A stretch of DNA of 64,000 bases from Haemophilus parainfluenzae (GTDB lineage: Bacteria > Pseudomonadota > Gammaproteobacteria > Enterobacterales > Pasteurellaceae), in the NCBI RefSeq assembly GCF_014931275.1, contig NZ_CP063110.1, positions 1,472,001 to 1,536,000 of the forward strand, given 5' to 3'. A program made the position numbers and the translations under genes. Shown here piece after piece: positions 27,077 through 36,496 of the stretch (positions within the stretch are counted from its first letter, which is position 1; every line of letters starts with the position of its first letter). The notes below the pieces were generated by a model that saw only the letters and a program-made list of their open reading frames with translations, was not told the DNA's origin and did not search any database.

Positions 27077-27769
27077 ATGCAGTATGCAATTTATCTTTAT
27101 ACCATTTTAACGATTTTCGGATTTTGGCTCGCATTACAAATCAGTAAACGTTGGAAATCGATGATTTTCAATACTTTTGTGCTTACAGTATCAATTCTTG
27201 TGCTGATTTTAGTGGTTACCGATATTCCTTATGATGATTACATGGCGGGTAATGCGCCGATTAATAATTTATTAGGCGTGAGTATTGTCGCACTGGCATT
27301 ACCGTTATATGAGCAAATTCGTCAAATTGCGAAACAATGGAAAATTATCCTTTCAGTAGTCGCATTGGCCTCAATATTCTCAATGTTTACCGGGGCTATT
27401 TTTGCCATTATTTTAGGTGCAAGCCCTGAAATGGTCGCGACGGTATTACCAAAATCAATTACTACGCCAATTGCAATGGAAGTGGCTTCACATTTAGGCG
27501 GCATTCCTGCCGTGACGGCGGTAGGGGTGGTTGTCGCCGGTTTACAAGGGTCTGTTTTTGGTTATCTCATCTTGAAAAAAGTTGGGATTAAACAACAAGA
27601 AGCGGTCGGTTTATCTGTTGGTGCTGTTTCTCACGCATTAGGTACGGTAAGTTGTATGGAAGCCGATCCAAAAGCCGGTAGTTATAGTTCGATTTCTTTG
27701 GTACTTTGCGGTATTATGAGCTCAATTTTAGCCCCCTTAGTATTCCATGTTATTCGTCTATTTTTATGA
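27077..27769 (+). CDS. yohK: LrgB-family membrane protein (YohK)
   Basis: The 230-residue protein has about seven hydrophobic segments. The LrgB signature region [21 protein letters not shown] and [18 protein letters not shown] is clear. It forms the partner of the YohJ/LrgA-type protein just upstream. Its TGA stop overlaps the dgt start (ATGA at 27766-27769), so dgt is translationally coupled to this membrane pair, an unusual pairing of functions. Confidence 0.93.
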   Translation: MQYAIYLYTILTIFGFWLALQISKRWKSMIFNTFVLTVSILVLILVVTDIPYDDYMAGNAPINNLLGVSIVALALPLYEQIRQIAKQWKIILSVVALASIFSMFTGAIFAIILGASPEMVATVLPKSITTPIAMEVASHLGGIPAVTAVGVVVAGLQGSVFGYLILKKVGIKQQEAVGLSVGAVSHALGTVSCMEADPKAGSYSSISLVLCGIMSSILAPLVFHVIRLFL

Positions 27770-29118
27770 GAACCCAATTAGCTGATTTTTGGACTGAACG
27801 TTTCCTTCCTGATCCGCCTCGCGAAAAAGATCACCGACCACCATTTCGTCGTGATCGCGGGCGGATTTTACATTCTGCCGCTTTCCGTTGTTTACAAGCC
27901 AAAACACAGATTCACGCGGTGGGCGAAAATGATTTTTATCGCACGCGCCTAACTCATTCTCTAGAAGTAGCACAAATTGGTAGCAGCCTTGTTTCCCAAT
28001 TAAAATTTGCGGAAAGTTATGTTGCTATTTCAGACCAGCTTCATATCGAAAAAAGTGAATTACAGAAACAACTCAAGCCTTTATTACCAAGCAATGATTT
28101 AATTGAAAGTTTGTGCTTTGCGCATGATATTGGTCATCCGCCGTTTGGTCATGGTGGGGAAGTGGCACTCAATTATATGATGCGTAATCATGGTGGTTTT
28201 GAAGGCAATGCGCAGACATTTCGTATCATTACTAAACTTGAGCCTTATACTGAAACGGCAGGGATGAATTTAACGCGTCGTGCTATTTTAGGCGTGGTGA
28301 AATATCCGAATATTTTAGACTTATCTTCCCCTCAATATGCCCAGTTGCCGCATACTGAAAGCGCTGATCCGCGTTATGTCAAAATTAGTGATTGGAAACC
28401 AGGAAAAGGGTTGTTCCGTGATGACGTCACAATGTTTGATTGGCTGTTGCAAAATCTTTCTGAAAATGACCGCACTTTATTTGGTTCATTTCAAAAAGTG
28501 CGGTCAAATCCTGCCGAGTTTTTAAAAACACAATTTAAATCGTTAGATTGCAGCATTATGGAATTGGCAGACGATATTGCCTATGGTGTGCATGATTTAG
28601 AAGACGCAATTGTGACAGGCGTGGTGAATCAACATCAGTGGCAAGAAGCCTTAGATGAACTTAAAACGATTCCTTCAGATTGGCTGGCAAAAAATATAGA
28701 GCAAGTCAGCCAACGATTATTTTCCAATTATCATTTTGAACGTAAAAATGCCATTGGTGCATTAGTGAATTTCTTTATCACCCATGTGCGTTGGAAAGTC
28801 ACCGGTAATTTTGATGAACCTTTGTTACGTTATAACGCAGAACTACCACAAGATGTGATTGCCGCATTAAATGTATTCAAAAAATTTGTCTGGAAATATG
28901 TGATTCGTCATGTAGAAACGCAACGTATTGAATATAAAGGGCAGCGTATTCTCACGGAAATGTTCCAGATTTTTGAGTCTGACCCAGAACGTTTATTGCC
29001 AACGAATACGGCTAATCGTTGGAGAAATGCACCGGAGCAGGGTAAAAAACGTATTATTTGTGATTATATCGCTGGCATGTCAGATGCCTATGCCTTAAAG
29101 GTTTATCACCAGCTTTAA
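27766..29118 (+). CDS. dgt: dGTP triphosphohydrolase-like HD-domain protein
   Basis: The 450-residue protein is a deoxyguanosinetriphosphate triphosphohydrolase-like enzyme that splits dNTPs to nucleoside and triphosphate. It has the HD metal-site residues: H64 in [13 protein letters not shown]120-D121 in [15 protein letters not shown], and a later [16 protein letters not shown]. Start chosen at 27766, overlapping the yohK stop; a longer frame inside yohK is not supported. Two uptake sequences in opposite orientation lie inside (28469 and 28496). Confidence 0.92.
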   Translation: MRTQLADFWTERFLPDPPREKDHRPPFRRDRGRILHSAAFRCLQAKTQIHAVGENDFYRTRLTHSLEVAQIGSSLVSQLKFAESYVAISDQLHIEKSELQKQLKPLLPSNDLIESLCFAHDIGHPPFGHGGEVALNYMMRNHGGFEGNAQTFRIITKLEPYTETAGMNLTRRAILGVVKYPNILDLSSPQYAQLPHTESADPRYVKISDWKPGKGLFRDDVTMFDWLLQNLSENDRTLFGSFQKVRSNPAEFLKTQFKSLDCSIMELADDIAYGVHDLEDAIVTGVVNQHQWQEALDELKTIPSDWLAKNIEQVSQRLFSNYHFERKNAIGALVNFFITHVRWKVTGNFDEPLLRYNAELPQDVIAALNVFKKFVWKYVIRHVETQRIEYKGQRILTEMFQIFESDPERLLPTNTANRWRNAPEQGKKRIICDYIAGMSDAYALKVYHQL

Positions 29119-29163
29119 AGTGCGGTTATTTTTATTGATATTTTGAATTTATAGGACAATTTT

Positions 29164-31107
29164 GTGGCATTAATTAGTTTAACTAACGCTTATCTTTCTT
29201 TTAGTGATCACCCCTTACTTGATCACGCCGAATTGCATATTGAACCGAATGAGCGCGTATGTTTGGTGGGGCGTAACGGGGCAGGTAAATCGACTTTATT
29301 AAAAATTATTGCACAGCAAGTCACGATGGATGACGGTAAAGTGCAGTATGAAAAAGATTTAGTGGTTTCACGTTTAGAACAAGACCCGCCTCGCCACGCT
29401 GAAGGGAATGTATTTGATTATGTGGCGGAAGGGATTGAGCATTTAGCGGATTTGTTAAAGGAATATCACCATATTTCACAAGAGTTGACACAAAATTACA
29501 GTGAGCAAATTCTTAATCAACTGGCACAAGTGCAGGCTAAATTAGAGCATGCCAACGGTTGGCAATTTGAAAATAAAATCAATGAAGTATTGCAAAAGCT
29601 CGAGTTAGATCCAGATACCAAATTAGCGGATTTATCAGGTGGTTGGTTGCGCAAAGCCGCCCTTGCTCGTGCGTTGGTGTGTAATCCTGATGTCTTGTTA
29701 TTAGATGAACCGACCAACCACTTGGATGTAGATGCAATCGAATGGTTAGAAAACTTCTTATTAGAATTTACCGGAAGTATTGTGTTTATTTCCCACGACC
29801 GTTCTTTTATCCGTAAAATGGCGACTCGTATTGTTGATTTAGATCGTGGGAAATTAGTGTCTTATCCAGGTAACTATGATTTATACCTCACCGCTAAAGA
29901 GGAAAGCTTACGTGTCGAAGCATTGCAAAATGACCTTTTTGATAAGCGTTTAGCGCAAGAAGAAGTTTGGATTCGTCAAGGGATTAAAGCTCGCCGTACG
30001 CGTAATGAAGGCCGTGTACGCGCTTTAAAAGCCATGCGTGAAGAACGTCGCCAACGTCGTGAAGTGATGGGCACCGCCAAGTTACAATTAGATAACTCAA
30101 GTCGTTCTGGCAAAATCGTGTTTGAAATGGAAGATGTGTCTTATGAGATTGAAGGCAAACAGCTGCTCAAAGATTTCAGTACGACCATTTTACGTGGCGA
30201 TAAAATTGCATTGGTTGGCCCAAATGGCTGCGGAAAAACCACCTTTATTAAACTTTTATTAGGTGAAATCAAGCCAACGAGTGGTCGTATTCATTGCGGT
30301 ACAAAATTAGACATTGCTTATTTTGACCAATATCGTGCTGATCTTGATCCAGAAAAAACGGTGATGGATAACGTTGCCGATGGCAAGCAGGATATTGAAG
30401 TCAATGGCATAAAACGTCATGTCTTGGGCTATTTGCAGGATTTCTTATTTCCACCCAAACGAGCTATGACACCCGTAAAAGCCCTTTCAGGTGGTGAACG
30501 TAACCGTTTGTTATTGGCTAAATTATTACTGAAACCTAATAATCTATTGATTCTCGATGAACCAACCAATGACTTGGATGTAGAAACCTTAGAATTATTG
30601 GAAGAAATCCTCACTGATTATCAAGGCACCTTATTGATTGTCAGCCATGATCGTCAGTTTATTGATAACGTCGCAACGGAGTGTTATTTCTTTGAAGGTG
30701 ACGGCGTATTGAATAAATACGTAGGCGGTTTCTTTGATGCAAAAGGACAACAAGCTAATTACTTTGCCATGAAAGCAGAGCAAGAGACCCAAAAATCCAA
30801 AAAAGAAGCACCAAAAGCACAGGAAAGTGCGGTTAAAAATGACGCTGTTTCTCAAAAGCCAAAATCCGTTAAACTTTCTTACAAAGAACAACGTGAGTTA
30901 GAACAGCTACCGCAATTGTTGGAAGAATTGGAAGAGAAAATTACCGCACTTCAAGCTGAAATTGGTGATCCTCACTTTTTCCAACAAGCCCATGATGTAA
31001 CAGATGCGAAGCTTAAGGAATTATCAGACACCGAAGCTGAACTTGAAACGGCTTTCCTTCGTTGGGAAGAACTTGAAGAGAAAAAAACTCAAGCTGAAGC
31101 AAAATAG
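29164..31107 (+). CDS. uup: ABC-F ATPase Uup
   Basis: Uup is a cytoplasmic ABC-F protein that acts on the ribosome and affects transposon excision in E. coli. The 647-residue protein has two ATPase cassettes: Walker A GRNGAGKST (36-44) and GPNGCGKTT, signatures LSGGWLRKAALARAL and LSGGERNRLLLAKLL, and Walker B LLLDEPTNHLD and LILDEPTNDLD. A charged C-terminal coiled-coil domain follows residue 560. It begins with GTG at 29164 behind AGGA. The inter-domain tail contains two uptake sequences (30825, 30943). H. influenzae has the same neighbours. Confidence 0.95.
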   Translation: MALISLTNAYLSFSDHPLLDHAELHIEPNERVCLVGRNGAGKSTLLKIIAQQVTMDDGKVQYEKDLVVSRLEQDPPRHAEGNVFDYVAEGIEHLADLLKEYHHISQELTQNYSEQILNQLAQVQAKLEHANGWQFENKINEVLQKLELDPDTKLADLSGGWLRKAALARALVCNPDVLLLDEPTNHLDVDAIEWLENFLLEFTGSIVFISHDRSFIRKMATRIVDLDRGKLVSYPGNYDLYLTAKEESLRVEALQNDLFDKRLAQEEVWIRQGIKARRTRNEGRVRALKAMREERRQRREVMGTAKLQLDNSSRSGKIVFEMEDVSYEIEGKQLLKDFSTTILRGDKIALVGPNGCGKTTFIKLLLGEIKPTSGRIHCGTKLDIAYFDQYRADLDPEKTVMDNVADGKQDIEVNGIKRHVLGYLQDFLFPPKRAMTPVKALSGGERNRLLLAKLLLKPNNLLILDEPTNDLDVETLELLEEILTDYQGTLLIVSHDRQFIDNVATECYFFEGDGVLNKYVGGFFDAKGQQANYFAMKAEQETQKSKKEAPKAQESAVKNDAVSQKPKSVKLSYKEQRELEQLPQLLEELEEKITALQAEIGDPHFFQQAHDVTDAKLKELSDTEAELETAFLRWEELEEKKTQAEAK

Positions 31108-31119
31108 AGGATAGATAAA

Positions 31120-31152
31120 AAAGAAACCGAGCTAAATAGCTCGGTTTTTTAT
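31120..31152. terminator. Bidirectional terminator between uup and hsdR
   Basis: AAACCGAGCT (31124-31133) pairs with AGCTCGGTTT (31138-31147), flanked by A-rich and T-rich tracts. It serves both converging genes and marks the left end of the restriction island. Confidence 0.88.
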
Positions 31153-31168
31153 TATATGAAATTAACGC

Positions 31169-34100
31169 CTATAGTGATTTTTCTGCGGTTAAATCTTCCG
31201 CAATTTCCTTAGCTTGCTTAATCACATAGCTTACGGCTTCTTCCTGTTTATCCGGCGGGTATTTATAACGCTGTAAAGCTCGTTTCACGAGAATACGCAT
31301 TTTGGCGCGAACGCCTTCTTTATATTGCCAGTCGATGGTAACTGAGCGTCTTAAAGTATCGGTAATTTCTTTGGCAAGTTTGCTCAATACTTCATCGCCC
31401 ATCAGTTCACGGGCGCTTTGGTTTTGGGCGAGGGCTTCGTAGAAGGCGAGTTCTTCTTTTTTCAGCCCCAGCTTTTCACCTAAAGCTAAGCGTTCTTGGA
31501 AGTCTTGGCTCATTTTGAAGAGCTCAACCAAAATTTCTACTACGCTCAAATTGTGATTGTGGTATTGGTTTAAGGCTTCTTTTAAACGCTGCTCAAAGTC
31601 TTTTTGCAATGTCAGATTTGCACCTGATTTGGCTTTGATTTCGCTTGCCAAATAACGCTCCACCGCGCTAATCCACAGATTCTTCGTTGGGCTGTTTTTG
31701 ATGGTTTGTAAAAACTCTTCAGAAAGTAGACTAATTTGTGGCTGCGGTTTTTCCAGTAGGTCAAACAAATCAATCACGCCTTCGGAATAGACGGCTTGAT
31801 TGACCAATTTTTTCAATAAAATCTGTCTTTCATTAGAACCCGTACCGTTTTGCTTACGTTTAGTGAGAATAGCGCGCACCGCATCATAAAAGGCAATTTC
31901 TTGGATGTACGGCTCAATTTCAGCCAATGCACCGCACAGCATATAGCCTTTTTTCACCAAGCCCGCCGCTTTCAAAAAGGCTTTTTTGCGTGGTTCAGTT
32001 TCTTTTTTATTAAACCAATGTTGCTCGTGCGCTTTACCATCAAACGGTAATTGATCGAGGCTTAAAATATGGTTGGCAGCAAAACGAATCGCCATCAAAA
32101 GATCATTCGGATTATCTTTTTCTAAGGCAGCCTGAACATCAAAGGTTTTCCCTTCAACCGGCGTTGCAAACAGGCTACGGACGAACTCTAAATGCTCTTT
32201 CATTTTAAAGAACACATCAATCACGTTATCAGTCAGCTTGCCTTTGCCTTGCGAATTAGTGTATTGCTGGGTCGCCTCTTTGAGTTTTTCAGCAATACCG
32301 ACATAATCCACAATCAAGCCGCCATTTTCTCGGCTTTTATTGCGGAATACACGGTTTACTCGGGCGATGGCTTGCATCAGGTTATGCCCCTGCATCGGCT
32401 TGTCGATATACATCGTATTACAGCAAGGCGCATCAAAGCCTGTGAGCCACATATCGCGCACAATCACCACTTTCAGCGGATCGTTTGGGTCTTTAAAGCG
32501 GCGTTCCAGCGTTTGTTTTTCCTGCTTACTGTAAACGTGTTTCTGCATTTCCGGCGCATCGGAAGCAGAACCCGTCATCACAATTTTAATCGCCCCTTCG
32601 TTAATATTGTCCGAATGCCATTCTGGGCGCAGTTTGATGATTTCATTGTACAAATCCACGCAAATCTGACGGCTGGAAACCACCATCATCGCTTTGCTGT
32701 CCACCACTTCATTGCGTTTGGAAAAATGTTGCACAAAATCTGCGGCTAAATCAGCCAGACGGGCTTGCGAACCCAGCAATTTTTCCTGCAAACGCAGGGC
32801 AGGGGATTGCTCCTCTTCCAGCAAATCATCAATTTCTTTGAATAGCTCATCGTGTTCTTTTTCGTTTAAGCGGATTTGGCGCGCTTCATACACAATCGGC
32901 ACTGTTGCGCCATCTTCCACCGCATCTTGCAAGTCATAAATCGACACATAACGCCCGAACACATCTTGCGTATCTTTATCTTCCAGGCTAATCGGCGTAC
33001 CGGTAAAACCGATAAACGAAGCATTTGGCAGCGCATCGCGCAAATAGCGGGCGTAGCCTGCCTGAAATTTGCCTTCATGTAGCTTTTGCGTAAAGCCATA
33101 TTGGCTGCGGTGTGCTTCATCGCTGATCACAATAATATTGCTGCGCTCATTTAAAACGGGGAAGTGGCTTTCTTTCTTATTTAGGGCGAATTTTTGAATC
33201 GTCGTAAAAAACACGCCGCCGACTTCATTTTGCGCGAGCAGTTGGCGCAGTTGATCGCGGTCTTCTACTTGTTGCGGTGTTTGTTTGATTAAATCTTTGC
33301 CTGAAGAAAAAGTTTGGAAAAGCTGACCGTCCAAATCGTTGCGGTCGGTAACCACTACGATGGTAGGATTTTTCAATTCAGGCTGCGCAAGCAGTTTGCC
33401 GGCATAAAACAACATGGAAATCGATTTACCCGAACCCTGCGTGTGCCACATCACGCCAATGCGGCGGTCGCCTTTTTCTGAAGTCGCCCAAATGGTGGAA
33501 TCTACAGCTTCATTTACGCCGTAATATTGATGGTACGCCGCGATTTTTTTAATGGTTTTACCGCTGGAATCCCGCTCAAATAAGACGAAATAGCGGATAT
33601 AGTCCAATAAATCCTCAGGCTGCATTAAGCCAGTGAGCAGGCTTTGCAATTCATCATCAAAATATAAGCGCGCGCTTTTGTTTTTTTCATCGACCACTTT
33701 CCACGGCGTAAAGCGTTGGAAATCTGCCGAAAGCGAGCCCAAACGTGCGGCAATGCCGTCTGAAATAATCAGGGTTTGGTTGTAAACAAACAGCTCGGCA
33801 ATTTCATCCTTATAGGTTTCAAACTGATTAAACGCCTGTAACAAATCCGCTGATTCACGCAACGGATTTTTCAGCTCAAATACCACCAAGGGCAGACCAT
33901 TGACAAAGCCGATAATATCAGGAATCCGCTTGCCTCCTTTACGGCTGCGGATTTCCAGCTGGTTGACGGCAACAAAGCGGTTGTTCTTCACCTGCTCAAA
34001 ATCAACCAAGCGCGCCATCTCGATTTTTTGCTCGCCGTCAGCCTGATATTCCACCCGCACGCCATCACGTAACAGCTTATAAAACGCCTGATTACGCACC

Positions 34101-34342
34101 ACCAAGTCGCCAATATCACTTTTCGTCGCCGATTTGACCACAGAATCAACCGCACTTTCAGGCAGCTGCGGGTTAAGTTTACGCACCGCCTCACGCAGTT
34201 GCTCAACAAAGACTACACCGCTCAAATCGCCACGGGCAAATTCGCCTTCATGAACAGGCAAGTCTTTACCGTAGCTATATTCCCAACCGAGGGATTGCAG
34301 ACGTTGAAGGGTGAGTTGTTCGATATCGTTTTCGTTGAGCAT
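31169..34342 (-). CDS. hsdR: Type I restriction enzyme, R (endonuclease/motor) subunit
   Basis: HsdR is the ATP-driven DNA translocase and nuclease of a type I restriction-modification complex. The 1057-residue protein has the PD-(D/E)xK nuclease core D142 with E156-L-K158 (VVFELKNP), Walker A QGSGKS near 302-307, DEAH at 408-411, GFTGTP at 445-450 and the further motor motif region RVNRVFRNK. Length is normal. GGAG precedes the ATG. An exact Neisseria uptake sequence lies at 33753-33764 and a Haemophilus one at 34149. It follows hsdM, hsdS and a HEPN-like gene, but after a 205-bp gap with a repeat. Confidence 0.96.
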   Translation of the reverse strand: MLNENDIEQLTLQRLQSLGWEYSYGKDLPVHEGEFARGDLSGVVFVEQLREAVRKLNPQLPESAVDSVVKSATKSDIGDLVVRNQAFYKLLRDGVRVEYQADGEQKIEMARLVDFEQVKNNRFVAVNQLEIRSRKGGKRIPDIIGFVNGLPLVVFELKNPLRESADLLQAFNQFETYKDEIAELFVYNQTLIISDGIAARLGSLSADFQRFTPWKVVDEKNKSARLYFDDELQSLLTGLMQPEDLLDYIRYFVLFERDSSGKTIKKIAAYHQYYGVNEAVDSTIWATSEKGDRRIGVMWHTQGSGKSISMLFYAGKLLAQPELKNPTIVVVTDRNDLDGQLFQTFSSGKDLIKQTPQQVEDRDQLRQLLAQNEVGGVFFTTIQKFALNKKESHFPVLNERSNIIVISDEAHRSQYGFTQKLHEGKFQAGYARYLRDALPNASFIGFTGTPISLEDKDTQDVFGRYVSIYDLQDAVEDGATVPIVYEARQIRLNEKEHDELFKEIDDLLEEEQSPALRLQEKLLGSQARLADLAADFVQHFSKRNEVVDSKAMMVVSSRQICVDLYNEIIKLRPEWHSDNINEGAIKIVMTGSASDAPEMQKHVYSKQEKQTLERRFKDPNDPLKVVIVRDMWLTGFDAPCCNTMYIDKPMQGHNLMQAIARVNRVFRNKSRENGGLIVDYVGIAEKLKEATQQYTNSQGKGKLTDNVIDVFFKMKEHLEFVRSLFATPVEGKTFDVQAALEKDNPNDLLMAIRFAANHILSLDQLPFDGKAHEQHWFNKKETEPRKKAFLKAAGLVKKGYMLCGALAEIEPYIQEIAFYDAVRAILTKRKQNGTGSNERQILLKKLVNQAVYSEGVIDLFDLLEKPQPQISLLSEEFLQTIKNSPTKNLWISAVERYLASEIKAKSGANLTLQKDFEQRLKEALNQYHNHNLSVVEILVELFKMSQDFQERLALGEKLGLKKEELAFYEALAQNQSARELMGDEVLSKLAKEITDTLRRSVTIDWQYKEGVRAKMRILVKRALQRYKYPPDKQEEAVSYVIKQAKEIAEDLTAEKSL
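33753..33764 (+). repeat. Exact Neisseria DNA uptake sequence inside hsdR
   Basis: ATGCCGTCTGAA is the complete 12-base Neisseria DUS. It is not the Haemophilus signal (AAGTGCGGT) that saturates the rest of the window. Confidence 0.85.
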
Positions 34343-34473
34343 GATGCGCTCCTTAGTGTATTGGTTTTAAATATCCCCTTTACGAAAGAGGAAAATAGTA
34401 TTGGGCTTAATTTGGATTTATATATTTTTCATTGGAAAATTTTTCTGCAAATCTTACCGCTTGTAATCAACAG

Positions 34474-34530
34474 ACCTCCCAAATAGTCCCCCTCTTTAGC
34501 AAAGAGGGGTTAGGGGAGATTTGGCAGAAT
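34474..34530. repeat. Nested-palindrome intergenic repeat between the HEPN-like gene and hsdR
   Basis: CCCCTCTTT (34489-34497) and AAAGAGGGG (34501-34509) pair perfectly around a three-base loop, nested within CCTCCC and GGGGAG flanks (34474-34518). I recall very similar dispersed elements in Pasteurellaceae and Moraxellaceae intergenic regions. It may act as a transcription boundary between hsdS-HEPN and hsdR. Confidence 0.6.
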
Positions 34531-34547
34531 TGAAATTAACCTCTATA

Positions 34548-35132
34548 TTAATTATCCCTATTTTCTAAATAGTATTCTCTGCTTAATTTTATAATTTCTA
34601 AAGAGTCACTAGATAAATTCTTCCAAAAATCTAAGCTTCTTAATGAGTTGTATATTAGATCTAAGTGAGTGAATTCCTGATTATCATTGCTTTCAGGGTA
34701 TTTTAATGATTCATACCAGTTATCTATATTGATTTGATTTGTATCTAAAAAATTTTTTATTATTGAATCTGGAACTACTGTATAACTTTCAATCTTTTTA
34801 ATGAATGGAGAATCTTCATTTAGATGTTCTTTTAGTTTTTGGATTAAACTTGTAAATTTATGCGTTCTAGGTTTATATTCATTATCGCAAAATAATATAG
34901 TACCCTTGAGCATTAATTCAATTCCATGATAAAAGTTAAAAAGAATAGGTATTCCAATACTATGATCAGCCCACTTTGTTTCTTCATTATATTTATCTGG
35001 AGATATTTCTTCATCTGATGAAACTACCCATGGATTTCCAGTTACTACTAATTGTTCAGATGTAACATTTGCCATTCTTAGAAATCTTTGACCCATTGTC
35101 CAATAAGAAATTGCTCTATCTTTTGAGCACAT
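34548..35132 (-). CDS. HEPN-like protein of unknown function in the type I RM locus
   Basis: The 194-residue protein has a helical core NFYHGIELMLKGTILF followed by RTHKFTSLIQKLKEHLN, the pattern seen in HEPN-domain proteins (a conserved helix, then a basic-His segment, then a long helix). The ribonuclease motif R-x4-6-H of toxic HEPNs was not found, so it need not be an RNase. It starts two bases after the hsdS stop, with a GGAG Shine-Dalgarno inside hsdS, so it is co-translated with the specificity subunit. The gene is very AT-rich. Accessory gene of the RM system, possibly defence- or regulation-related; function unknown. Confidence 0.55.
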   Translation of the reverse strand: MCSKDRAISYWTMGQRFLRMANVTSEQLVVTGNPWVVSSDEEISPDKYNEETKWADHSIGIPILFNFYHGIELMLKGTILFCDNEYKPRTHKFTSLIQKLKEHLNEDSPFIKKIESYTVVPDSIIKNFLDTNQINIDNWYESLKYPESNDNQEFTHLDLIYNSLRSLDFWKNLSSDSLEIIKLSREYYLENRDN

Positions 35133-35134
35133 AT

Positions 35135-36496
35135 TTAAATATCTCCGTTCAATAATTTAGGTAATAATAAATCTCTAGCTGTTTCTAATATTTTATTCTC
35201 ATCAAGATTTTCTCTGATTTTTGCATATAGAGATTCAATATATTCTGCAAAAAAAACATTAATTTCATTGTTAGCTTTTAAAAAAGGAATGCTATTCATA
35301 TTTTTCTGGTTTAGCTTAAGCTGAACAGCACCTGTGATATAAGCAGATATATTTGTTTGTTGAATAAATATCATTAAGTGTTCAGTACTTATACCATTCT
35401 TTCCTTTGAGGACATGTGCATGGTTGTTTACCCAAGATTTGCCCCAAATGTATTGAGTAAATGGCGTTCCATCTTCTTTTAGAACGGAACCATCTTCGCC
35501 AACTAATAAATAAATATCATCAAAAATAGCTTCATCTACATAATCCATAACAGATGTTGCACCATAATAAGGAATATTACCTTTTCTCTTTTCTCGTTGT
35601 TGTTTAGATAAAGGGATACGTTTACTATCAAAGCATTCCGAAACATCACCAAAGCTGCAATATTTCCACCCCTTCGGCACTTCAACACCATCAACTTCCA
35701 CCATCTCACACGGAAACGCTTTGGCGGTTTCGGCTAGTTCGGCGTAGCGGTCAGGCTGTGTTTGTGAAAGTGCGGTCAGCTCTTCGGCTGTTTTTCCGCT
35801 GATTGCCTGCATAGCTGCCAGTTCCGCTTGTTCAAGGCTAAGGCCGTTTGAAAGGGCTTGAACTTTGGCACGCACGGGATCGAAATCGACAAACCAGCTT
35901 TTAAACAGGGCTTGGGAGATTTGTTCCAAGGTTTGGTTGATTTGGGTGTTGAGATAGATTTTTTGATCTAATCTATTGATAATTTCTACAATTTCGTTTT
36001 GAGTATCTATATCTGGCAAAATAATGGGTAATTTTAATTGTTCTGTTATTCCGATATATGCTCTAGTTGAACCACTACCAGCCCATTGTTGTAAGATTGA
36101 TTGAAAATATTGAGAATCAAAATAATATTTTAAATATAAGTTATTTAATTTTTGTTTGTCTTTAACTCGATAGTATGTAACCTGAGGAGTTAATACAAGA
36201 AAAGGATATTTATTTTCTTGAACAGTAGCAGTTCTTCCAATAGTAGCTTTATGTGAAAGTAAAATATCCCCAGCTATTGAAAAACCTTTTCGCAAAGTAT
36301 TAGCTTGCTTTTCTGTAATAAATTTACAACTAGAAAAGTTAACTAGTCCATTAGATAAATCAGATGCCATAATGAATGGAATCCCATCTTCAACGTAATC
36401 TTTAGATGTAGGATGAATAGAACCATGATTCCCATCTAGAGGCTTTTCTATAATTTGAAGATCTACTAATTCTTGAACTGTATATTTAGCAGTCAT
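35135..36496 (-). CDS. hsdS: Type I restriction enzyme, specificity (S) subunit
   Basis: HsdS selects the DNA target of the type I complex. The 453-residue protein has two target-recognition domains, residues about 20-165 (ending KLPIILPDIDTQNEI) and about 270-430, separated by the conserved central helix region (NTQINQTLEQISQALFKSWFVDFDPVRAKVQ). The recognition domains are AT-rich while the central part is GC-richer, as expected for domain shuffling. An uptake sequence (35768) lies in the central linker. It overlaps the hsdM stop by 11 bases. Confidence 0.95.
   Translation of the reverse strand: MTAKYTVQELVDLQIIEKPLDGNHGSIHPTSKDYVEDGIPFIMASDLSNGLVNFSSCKFITEKQANTLRKGFSIAGDILLSHKATIGRTATVQENKYPFLVLTPQVTYYRVKDKQKLNNLYLKYYFDSQYFQSILQQWAGSGSTRAYIGITEQLKLPIILPDIDTQNEIVEIINRLDQKIYLNTQINQTLEQISQALFKSWFVDFDPVRAKVQALSNGLSLEQAELAAMQAISGKTAEELTALSQTQPDRYAELAETAKAFPCEMVEVDGVEVPKGWKYCSFGDVSECFDSKRIPLSKQQREKRKGNIPYYGATSVMDYVDEAIFDDIYLLVGEDGSVLKEDGTPFTQYIWGKSWVNNHAHVLKGKNGISTEHLMIFIQQTNISAYITGAVQLKLNQKNMNSIPFLKANNEINVFFAEYIESLYAKIRENLDENKILETARDLLLPKLLNGDI

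Noticed and set aside
32192..32749. Long plus-strand open frame (185 codons) opposite hsdR
   Set aside because: It lies wholly within hsdR on the other strand, has no recognisable protein features and follows the codon pattern of the real gene.
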